Assembly: GCA_963621885.1 (NCBI GenBank)
Contig: CAVFFT010000085.1
Coordinates: forward strand, 1 to 7,528
Direction of reading: 5' to 3'
Source: UMGS1519 sp963621885
GTDB lineage: Bacteria > Actinomycetota > Coriobacteriia > Coriobacteriales > Eggerthellaceae
Length of the DNA: 7,528 bases
Part shown: one piece after another, positions 1 through 6,700 of the stretch
How the letters are laid out: each line of letters starts with the position of its first letter
Numbering within the stretch: position 1 is the stretch's first letter
Notes under the pieces: model-generated
What the model was told of the DNA's origin: nothing
What the model saw: the letters and a program-made list of their open reading frames with translations, nothing else
The model's database searches: none
Made by a program: the position numbers and the translations under genes

Positions 1-97
1 AGCGCACGCGCGTACCTTTTGACGTACCTTCTGACTGTACCACAGGCGCGAACACTTCCAGGAAATGCGGGCGTTTCGTTACGGAGGCCTACTCAGC
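1..97. other. Non-coding stretch after sortase 2
   Basis: No gene I can support, and no stem plus T-run that would terminate the cluster; only a short TTCC-A-GGAA inverted repeat near position 60 and the tandem repeat at 11-34. Whether the transcript continues to the left is unknown. A plus-strand open frame here is antisense to sortase 2 and has no coding features. Confidence 0.4.
11..34. repeat. 12-bp tandem direct repeat downstream of the sortases
   Basis: CGTACCTTTTGA is followed directly by CGTACCTTCTGA (11 of 12 identical), and CTGTACC follows at 35-41 as a possible degraded third unit. On the minus strand the units read AGAAGGTACG and AAAAGGTACG. It lies 64 nt beyond the sortase 2 stop. 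It could be part of the control region of the next gene, or chance. Confidence 0.5.
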
Positions 98-1177
98 TCA
101 TCGATGCTTCGCTTTGCGGATTCGCCTTCTTCCGCCACTCAGTTTTCTGGCAACAAGAATCAAAGCGCAGGCCAAGAGAGCGATTCCGCCTATCAGCCTG
201 AGAAAATCCTCTATCTTTGGCAGGGGGATACTCGTAATCGACCACGATCCGTCGTCGTTGAAGGTCGTGGAAACATCGGAAGCCACAGACGAGTCGCCTT
301 CGCTTCGCTCACACTCGACGACATAGCGGGAATAGTTATAGCCGTAAGGGTGGCAGGTCAACAGCGAGACCATGTCGCGCCCCTGCTGAACGCTCACTGC
401 CGCGGTGTCGGAGGGATCAATGACCTTCGTGCCAACAACCGTGTAGGTAAGCTTATCCCACAGGGTGCAGACATACACCTTGTCACCAGCGGAAAGTTCT
501 TCGATATCGCGAAACATCGCGGCGGAGCTATAGCCACGATGGGCGGCGATCACGCAGTTGCTCGACTCTTCCCCAAGAGGCGCCGAGGAGCCCGACACGA
601 CGGTTGCCCCTTTCGCCATATGCTCGGTGGAAGCGCCAAGATACAGCGGAAGGGAAGAGCCCATTTTGGGAATCTCGATATAGCCAATCAGTCCGTCTTC
701 CAGACCCTGGGTTGAAAAGGCGTCCAAAGCCTCTTCGAAAGAGAACGGGTCCGCTGATATGGAGATTTCCCCCGCTGCAACCTTCTGGTTGTATTGCGCA
801 AGCCACTCCTTGGCCTCGTTCAAGCTCTCGCGGGAAGCGCCGGTCACTTCCGCCGACACGCCTTGCGAGCCGTCACTGCCATCGCTCGCGGCGCCTTGCG
901 ATTTGCCACCATCGCTCGCTGCGGCCGTGGCCTCTTGAGAACCGTCGCCTTCCGCCGCTGCCCCATAAAAACCGCCATCCGTTTCCGCGGATTCCGCGTC
1001 ATCAGAGCCAGAGGCGGAAAGATTCTGCACGCGCGAGATCTCTTCATTCATCGATGCCTGACTGATCGCCCCCTGCACAAGAGGAAAGAACAGCAGCGCC
1101 GCACCCACAAGCAAGAACAGAATGGCGAGAGTGCCCCCAATGGAACCTTTGGAACGATGAGCTCTCCCCTTCATCAT
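98..1177 (-). CDS. Class C sortase 2 with extended low-complexity stalk
   Basis: A 359-residue class C sortase. I start at ATG 1177, which overlaps the sortase 1 TGA as ATGA and has GGAAG (1186-1190) 8 nt upstream; a TTG at 1183 would add two residues but lies too close to that site, and ATG 1174 is a third option. Visible: N-terminal membrane helix (about 14-36), a Ser/Gly/Ala/Asp-rich stretch (about 53-116), lid motif Asp143-Pro144-Phe145, GYIEIPKMG, catalytic His213 in IAAHRGYSS, Cys275 in LLTC, Arg284 in YSRYVV, a second membrane helix (about 324-344) and a basic C-terminus. The stalk makes it longer than sortase 1 and roughly 60 residues longer than a usual class C enzyme. Translation is probably coupled to sortase 1. 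It may serve a different substrate or junction (for example adhesin to shaft); that is inference. Confidence 0.92.
   Translation of the reverse strand: MMKGRAHRSKGSIGGTLAILFLLVGAALLFFPLVQGAISQASMNEEISRVQNLSASGSDDAESAETDGGFYGAAAEGDGSQEATAAASDGGKSQGAASDGSDGSQGVSAEVTGASRESLNEAKEWLAQYNQKVAAGEISISADPFSFEEALDAFSTQGLEDGLIGYIEIPKMGSSLPLYLGASTEHMAKGATVVSGSSAPLGEESSNCVIAAHRGYSSAAMFRDIEELSAGDKVYVCTLWDKLTYTVVGTKVIDPSDTAAVSVQQGRDMVSLLTCHPYGYNYSRYVVECERSEGDSSVASDVSTTFNDDGSWSITSIPLPKIEDFLRLIGGIALLACALILVARKLSGGRRRIRKAKHR
830..1021 (-). other. Low-complexity stalk-coding segment in sortase 2
   Basis: Encodes about residues 53-116: mostly Ser, Gly, Ala, Asp and Glu, with recurring AASDGG/AASDGS-like units. 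It lies between the N-terminal membrane helix and the catalytic domain, on the outer side of the membrane. It looks disordered and could act as a spacer lifting the catalytic domain off the membrane. Sortase 1 has no equivalent. Confidence 0.75.
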
Positions 1178-2052
1178 TGCCAACGCTTCCGGTGTTTCGC
1201 GAACGTGACTTTTCTTTTCCGGCGGCGCACAAGAGAAACGCCGCCAAAAACGGCACCCACCACAAGGGTCACAAGAGCCGCGATCAGCGATATGTCCTGC
1301 ATCGAAGGCTGCCAGCCGTTGTCACGAACGGCTGAGGAATCATTATCATCGGGAAGCTCGCAGCGCTCGCCTGTCACCAAGAGCCGGTGCGTGTTCTTGC
1401 CATAAGGCGTGCAGGTGACAAGAGTAACCAGGTCCCTGCCTTCCTGAACCGACAGGGAATCCGACTCATCGGGCAATACCACTTGGATATCGCACACCTT
1501 GTAGGCAAGCGTTTCGCCAAGAACCGTAATGGTGAATATGTCACCCTCTTTGACCTGGTCAAGCGAGTCGAAAATGCGCGTGGTGGGCAAGCCGGTATGG
1601 CCCGCAAGCACGCAATGCGTGGACTCCCCGCCAATTGGCAGCGACGTCCCTTGCAGATGCCCAACGCCCTTTTGCAAGCATTCGTCAGACGTGCCGTGAT
1701 ATATGGGAAGAGTGGCGTTGATGACAGGAATGGATATCTCGCCCATCACGCCATCACCCGCCAGATTGAGACACGCTTCGTACTCTTCGTCGCTTGCCTG
1801 AACCGCATTCGGATCAAACGGGTCAACCACTCGGGTCAGCCCATTGCGCAAGTGCTCCTCATACGCCTGCGCCGCCTCCATTTCGGCATCGAGATCCTGC
1901 TGGGGAGCAGCCGCGATCACCTCTTCGTAGCCGTTCATAACTGCGGCACGATTCTGTTCCTCGAGCCAATTGCTCACCCAGGGGTATGCGAGCAGGCATA
2001 CGCCTATCGCGAAAAAGAGTCCGATCAGTGCTGTTCTTAATGATTTGCTCAT
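1174..2052 (-). CDS. Class C (pilin-polymerising) sortase 1
   Basis: A 292-residue membrane transpeptidase that cleaves the pilin sorting motif and joins it to a lysine of the next subunit. Visible: N-terminal membrane helix (about 5-25), a helical region, the class C lid motif Asp77-Pro78-Phe79, the strand MGEISIP, the KGVGHLQGTSLPIGG segment, catalytic His152 in LAGHTGLP, Cys214 in TLVTC, Arg223 in THRLLV, then a second membrane helix (about 253-275) and a basic tail. Two membrane helices plus the DPF lid are hallmarks of class C. The ATG has only a weak ribosome site (GGGA, 2057-2060, 4 nt upstream), just after the stem-loop, which suggests lower output than the pilin. Five non-catalytic cysteines lie in the extracytoplasmic part (94, 125, 147, 187, 231). 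The 3' end overlaps sortase 2. Function is confident; which pilin it serves is not known. Confidence 0.94.
   Translation of the reverse strand: MSKSLRTALIGLFFAIGVCLLAYPWVSNWLEEQNRAAVMNGYEEVIAAAPQQDLDAEMEAAQAYEEHLRNGLTRVVDPFDPNAVQASDEEYEACLNLAGDGVMGEISIPVINATLPIYHGTSDECLQKGVGHLQGTSLPIGGESTHCVLAGHTGLPTTRIFDSLDQVKEGDIFTITVLGETLAYKVCDIQVVLPDESDSLSVQEGRDLVTLVTCTPYGKNTHRLLVTGERCELPDDNDSSAVRDNGWQPSMQDISLIAALVTLVVGAVFGGVSLVRRRKRKVTFAKHRKRWQ
1186..1190 (-). promoter_or_regulatory. Ribosome binding site deciding the sortase 2 start
   Basis: GGAAG on the minus strand, inside the last codons of sortase 1, is 8 nt before ATG 1177, 11 before ATG 1174 and only 2 before TTG 1183. Spacing favours ATG 1177, giving the ATGA overlap typical of translational coupling. 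Confidence 0.6.
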
Positions 2053-2067
2053 CTATTCCCATACTTC

Positions 2068-2101
2068 AAGGAAGGCAAGGCCCGAGGGCCCCACCTTCCT
2101 T
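2068..2101 (-). promoter_or_regulatory. Long stem-loop between the pilin and sortase genes
   Basis: Outer arms AAGGAAGG and CCTTCCTT enclose an inner GGCC-loop-GGCC. In the minus-strand RNA the three bases between the arms (UGG and UUG) pair entirely as G-U wobbles, giving a continuous 15-bp helix with a 4-nt loop; the opposite-strand RNA would have a 3x3 mismatch there. It starts 47 nt after the pilin stop and ends 15 nt before the sortase 1 ATG. With no U-tract after it, it is more likely an attenuator, a 3'-end stabiliser or a brake on sortase translation than a full terminator. Confidence 0.55.
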
Positions 2102-2148
2102 ATTCAAATTCTCGGTTTGTAAGCCCGATTGAGGCGAGCGAATTAACG

Positions 2149-3615
2149 CTAGCGCTCTTCGCCCTTCCTGCGAGAACGAACGATCAGGTAGGCCGCAGCG
2201 CCAATGAAGGCAACACCGGCAATGGTCACCACGAGAGTACCCTCACCGCCCGTCGTGGGAAGCAGAGAATTTTCGGGGTCCTGAATGCTTGCGGTGTTGA
2301 CCTTGAAGTTGTTCTCCTTCGCGCTGGTTGCAGGGTTGTCGTTCTTGGCGTCGGTTGCGGACACGCTAAACTCGACATCGCTCACAGCAGCATATCCAGC
2401 AGGAACGGTCGTCTCCTTGGCTTTGTAGCTGCCCGCCTTCAGGCCACTGAAATACACATACGCCTTGCCGTCGCTTCCCTTGGTAGAAGTCGAGGTGATT
2501 TCGTTGCCGTTCTCGTCCTTAACCGGGTTGCCATTGGCATCGCACAGGGTAAAGACGGCTCCCTCCAGGGCGGCATTGTTCTTGCCGGTCTTGTTGAAGA
2601 CGTAGCCATAGGTCTGCACCGTGGTCTTGTCTTCGGGCTTTGCCGTCGACTCAGAATAGGGGTTGGGGTTAAAGGTCACCGAAGCCGTGTTGCCCGTGAC
2701 ATCCCCGCTGGCAAGAGAGAAGGCGTCCTTGGTCAGTGTGGCGTTGTAAGTCACCTTAATGGACTTGCCAGGATTAGCGAGAATGAAAGCCTTGTTGAAG
2801 GTGATCGTGTAGCCGGTGCTGCTCGAGGTGATGGTGTAATCGGTGCCCTGAGTGGCGCCTGCAACCGCAATGGTGCCGGTCTCAATCGAAAGGCCGGCGG
2901 TCGGCTTGTCGCTGATGATGAAGGTCGCGTTCTTGGAGTCAGCAGGATAATTCGGGACGGCAGCCTGAATCTTGAAGGGGACAGAATCGCCCACCTGATA
3001 GGCATCGGTGCTTTCCGCATCGCCCTCGCCCACCGTCTTGGTCACCGTGACATCCGTCGACTTCACCGCAAGGTTCTGATCTTCGTGAGAAACGTACGCA
3101 CCACTGGCATTGGTCTCGGGGCTCACGTCGACGATCATATTCTGATAGACCTTGGTGTTGCCGCTCGTGGAGGTCACGCGAACCAGGTAGTAGCCGCTGT
3201 CGAGCGTAAGCTCGGCGCTGGTGCCAGTCGCGGTGGCATGGCCATCGTCCGTACTGTCAACAATGATGTTCGCAATGGCTGCCGCAGCCTTCTGCATGGC
3301 AGAACCTTCAACATAGGTGTTGCCATCACTCTTCACCTTGACGAGGTCCTCATAGGAGTCGTATTCAGCCGGCAGGCCAGCAACGAAATCGTAGCCCAGG
3401 GTGTTGTTGGCGTTGATGTAGGCGTCCGCAATCTGAAATGCGCTTACCGTATCGCCCGCCTGAAGGCCGGTAATAGTCACCTTGCTAGCGTCCACGTCCG
3501 TGGTGCCAGCGGGAGCGGCAATAGCCGCGACCGGCGACATCGACATGGCAAGTGCCAAAGCGGTCGCCATGGAAATCGGCTTTGCAAACCTTTTTGCTGC
3601 GTTTGAATTCTTCAT
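2149..3615 (-). CDS. Major (backbone) pilin, SpaA/FimP-type, LPTTG-anchored
   Basis: A 488-residue shaft pilin exported by Sec and polymerised by class C sortase. Residues 1-34 are a signal peptide (cleavage near AIA/IAA). About 40-180 form an N-terminal domain ending in YLVR...VYQNMIVDVSPE. About 186-328 form a SpaA-type isopeptide domain, starting VTVTKTV (candidate Lys193) and ending NTASVTFNPNP (candidate Asn309 or Asn316). About 333-446 are CnaB-like, with candidate Lys342 in VFNKTG and E-box Glu401 in YKAKETTVPAGY. LPTTG is 452-456, then a membrane helix (about 460-479) and an RSRRKGEER tail. The classic YPK pilin motif is absent; Lys185 in LAVKSTD sits eight residues before Lys193, the spacing I recall for polymerising lysines in PKS-type pilins. 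One cysteine (358). Start ATG is supported by a strong ribosome site. Size and order fit a backbone pilin well. Confidence 0.93.
   Translation of the reverse strand: MKNSNAAKRFAKPISMATALALAMSMSPVAAIAAPAGTTDVDASKVTITGLQAGDTVSAFQIADAYINANNTLGYDFVAGLPAEYDSYEDLVKVKSDGNTYVEGSAMQKAAAAIANIIVDSTDDGHATATGTSAELTLDSGYYLVRVTSTSGNTKVYQNMIVDVSPETNASGAYVSHEDQNLAVKSTDVTVTKTVGEGDAESTDAYQVGDSVPFKIQAAVPNYPADSKNATFIISDKPTAGLSIETGTIAVAGATQGTDYTITSSSTGYTITFNKAFILANPGKSIKVTYNATLTKDAFSLASGDVTGNTASVTFNPNPYSESTAKPEDKTTVQTYGYVFNKTGKNNAALEGAVFTLCDANGNPVKDENGNEITSTSTKGSDGKAYVYFSGLKAGSYKAKETTVPAGYAAVSDVEFSVSATDAKNDNPATSAKENNFKVNTASIQDPENSLLPTTGGEGTLVVTIAGVAFIGAAAYLIVRSRRKGEER
2248..2262 (-). other. LPTTG sorting motif of the backbone pilin
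   Basis: Residues 452-456 read LPTTG, followed by GGEG-type residues, a hydrophobic helix of about 20 residues and an Arg/Lys-rich tail. This is a canonical sortase recognition signal at the expected distance from the C-terminus. Confidence 0.93.
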
Positions 3616-3620
3616 TTATG

Positions 3621-3628
3621 CTTCCTTT
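3621..3628 (-). promoter_or_regulatory. Strong ribosome binding site of the backbone pilin
   Basis: AAAGGAAG on the minus strand lies 5 nt before ATG 3615. It is the strongest Shine-Dalgarno match in the cluster, in keeping with the shaft subunit being needed in the largest amount. Confidence 0.75.
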
Positions 3629-3633
3629 CAATT

Positions 3634-3657
3634 ACTCTCTTCCCTCCCGGAAAGAGT
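3634..3657 (-). promoter_or_regulatory. Stem-loop directly upstream of the pilin ribosome site
   Basis: ACTCT-C-TTCC (3634-3643) pairs with GGAAAGAGT (3649-3657): nine base pairs with one bulged base and a 5-nt loop. On the sense strand it ends about 5 nt before the pilin Shine-Dalgarno region (3621-3628). It could stabilise a processed 5' end of the pilin message or modulate ribosome entry. I see no U-tract, so I do not call it a terminator. Confidence 0.4.
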
Positions 3658-3687
3658 CCTTGCAAATTATCTGAGGGGTTATTTGAA

Positions 3688-3704
3688 CGGCAGTCCCTCT
3701 GCCG
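3688..3704 (-). terminator. Stem-loop just after the adhesin stop; weak terminator or attenuator
   Basis: CGGCAG and CTGCCG form a perfect 6-bp stem with a 5-nt loop, 6 nt after the adhesin TAG. The following transcript is UUCAAAUAA, a poor U-tract, so full termination looks unlikely; partial termination or protection of the 3' end is more plausible. Its place between the tip and shaft genes could help unequal expression. That effect is inference. Confidence 0.45.
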
Positions 3705-3710
3705 AAGCCC

Positions 3711-6700
3711 CTACTGCCCCGCTCCCTTCATCCGACGATTCTTCATGCCCAACGCCAGACCGGCAGCGGCAAACGCCCCACCTAGCACGACGAAAAAGCC
3801 AATTCCGAGCATTCCGGCAAGAGGGAGATCGGGATTCTTCTGGTTATCAACCGTCATAGTGGCGAGCCAGTATCCGTCACCGCCAGAAGCAGGTGTGATC
3901 GTGCTGCCCGAAGCTTCTATGCCGTTGACAGTGACCCGCGATTCGCTCTCGGCCTTGATAGTCCAAACCTGATCGGTCAGGGCATAGCCCGCACGCGCTT
4001 GCGTCTCTTTCAGGTAGTAGGTCTTGCCAATCTCGAGCCCGTAGAAGCCCGCGAGACCCTCCGCATCGGTCGTGACGCCCTTGCCGCTTATCACGTCAGA
4101 GCAGGCTTCATCGGAGAAGACCCCGGCAAGCTGCGTGCAGTCGCTATCGTCGTAAAGACCGAAGGAGACGTTCTCCAAGCTCGCTTTGGTGCTGGCGTCG
4201 ATCTTGTGAATCTGCAGAGCCACCATCGCTTCGTCAGTCCAGGTCAGATCGACCGGAGCGGTTACCACCTTGGTGCCCACATCAGGCAATCCGTTTGTCG
4301 CCGGATCAGGCGTATAGGTGACTTTCAATTGGAAATTCCGCGTGAGTGGGGTATCGGAGTTGACCTCGCACTCCGGAAGCTCGATAGTCCCGTCGAGCAT
4401 TCCGTTATCGACGCGATACTCATTCGCCGTAAAGGATATCGTCTGGTCGGGCAAGGGGTTTCCCTGCTCGTCAACCTCAACCCATTCAAGCTTGAGCGTG
4501 CCGTTGGTTTGCGGATAGCCCGTAAGCAGGTCCGTCAAATCGGCCTCGCCAAAATCGGCGAGATTGAAGGGATTCCCGACTTTATGGAGGCCGCTGCCAC
4601 CCGTGACAGCCAGGTCGAGAAGCGAGACGTTCACCGTCGGCTTTTCCGTGAAGTCTTTGCTCGCTTCGGTCTTTTTACCCGTCGTCTTGTTCGTATGGCT
4701 GAAGGAAAGCGTGGGGACATCCACATTGGTGAGGACGTTGTTGCCTCCGATGTAATCGTCCCGCGCCTCGATGGCGATCTTGAGATTCACCGTGCCAGTA
4801 CCCGTGCATTCGCCATAGTCGCAGGTCACTTCAGTAGAACCGTCTTCTTTCTCGACGATCTTGATGCTGTCCTGCGGAATTTCGGTAACGTTTCCATCGG
4901 CCTCGGATACCCAGGTCGCCGTAGCGCCCGTCACCTTGAATTCCTTCTGAACGGTATCGGTGATCTGGGCATTCACGTTGCCATACGTGGTCGTGTCGGC
5001 GACGCTGTCCTTCTCGAAAATCTCAACGAGAGCGTTGTAGATCTCGTCCTCGGTCGTCGAGACGTAATAGCCGTTGCCCTCCTTGTTCCAGATGTCGCGA
5101 TTGGTGCCATAGTCGAGCCAAGAATAGAGCGCTTCCCCATCGGCGTTCTTCGTAGAAGGGGTTCCGTCGACGGTTCGAATCGCATAGGCGTTATCCACGC
5201 TCGTCGTCAGCAGGTCTTTGTCGAGGGTGACCGCATAACCGTTATCGCTTTTTGTGGCTTCGCAAGAACCGCCAATGAAGATCGCGGTCTTCTTCACCTT
5301 GTCGCCAATGAGGTTGTTATCGCTGTCTTTCCAGTTGGCAAATTCGCTTGAGATGTTTTTCAGCGCCGCATCCAAGAGCGTGTCGGTGTAATGGGAATGC
5401 TCGCAATCTCCGAAGGTGTCCCAACCGCGAATGGCCGCCTCGATGGTGTCCGAGTCGTTACAGAAGAAGCCACTGCCGGTAAACATGGTGAATTCCTTCG
5501 GATGGCCAAAGGTAAGGAGCGCAAGAGCCGCACTACCGCCCGATTTTTCCCTCAGGTATTCGTTGAAGCGAAGCAGGGCCTGCTTCACATCGTAGAAATT
5601 TGCCATTGAATCAACGCCGTTGGGATACATGGCGGCAGCCTCAACACCAGCGGTGGCGTGCTTCGTATCGAACATCTGCCAGCTTTCCTGCATCCTTATC
5701 AGGTATACGCGAGGCTCAACGACCTGGGGCTCCGCATCAGCGGACAGCTCAATGGATCCCGAACGGCCTTCAACCGTCGCCGTCTTGCTAAGGTTCTGGA
5801 AATAGTCCTCGTCGTATTTCACGCCACCCTCGCTCAGAGAATACGTGAGGTTATTCACGCCGTTGCTCGCGACCGCATGAAATGGCGTGCCTTCGTCTTT
5901 AGGCCATTTCTTGCTGCTGCTCTCATCGCCGTAATCGGTTCCATCCACCGAGGTATTCGTGTTGTACAAGTCGTAGATGTACTTGTTGAACTCGGTGTCC
6001 ACCTGGTCTTCCGGCAAAGAGGCGAGGTAGTCCTTGAAACCCTGGGCGTCGGAGAATGGAACGCGCGAATCCTTCTTCACGTTGACGTAGTAGAGGTCGT
6101 CGAACCAATCGGTTCCGGTAAACGTCTTGTAGGTACTGACCGTTTGCGCGTACGAATTCTTCGTGCCCACATTAATGATTTTGAAAACGTGGTTGCTCAA
6201 GTCATTGCAAGCGCGATGCACGGAGACCGTCTTTGAGGTCACTTTGCCCGTAAGGGTATCGGTGACGGTAAGGGTCGCCTCGTAAACCACGTTCTCCTGA
6301 TTGGGGTCAAGCCCGCTCACGTCTATTTTCACCGTGGAGGTGCCGATGTAATTGCCTTCCGCAGATCCGGAGCCTTCCGAGCCCTCCGAAGCAGAGCCGG
6401 GCAGAACCGGATCCCATACCGGGCTCACCGATGCCGTCACGTCGCTCAACTCGCCCGTCGCGGAATCCGATGCCTTCAGCGTGAGGCTCCACGAGTAGTC
6501 GGACGCATCCTGGTTGTAGTTCATCAAGCCGAAAGAGAGCTCCAGGTACTCTTGGTCGTAGGTTCCCGCGTAGCCCGAAAGCTGACTTCCGCTATCGGAT
6601 GCGGAATTCAAGACAACATCGCTTTGAGCCGCGGTGATAGTCACCGGAACGTTCAAGACGTAGTCCGTTTTGCCATCATAGGTGATGGTGACCGGAACCG

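Noticed and set aside
1..12. Next minus-strand gene starting at GTG (5-7) after AAAAGG
   Set aside because: Only two codons lie inside the window, so nothing can be tested.
65..715. 216-codon open frame on the plus strand
   Set aside because: Antisense to the catalytic part of sortase 2; no recognisable motif.
1387..2040. 217-codon open frame on the plus strand
   Set aside because: Antisense to sortase 1, whose catalytic motifs are intact on the minus strand.
2147..2154. CGCTAGCG palindrome at the pilin stop codon
   Set aside because: Only 8 bp, overlaps coding sequence and has no loop for a hairpin; probably chance.
3999..5351. 450-codon open frame on the plus strand
   Set aside because: Fully antisense to the adhesin, rich in Arg/Val/Ile without domain features, and no ribosome site; a by-product of GC-rich codon bias on the other strand.
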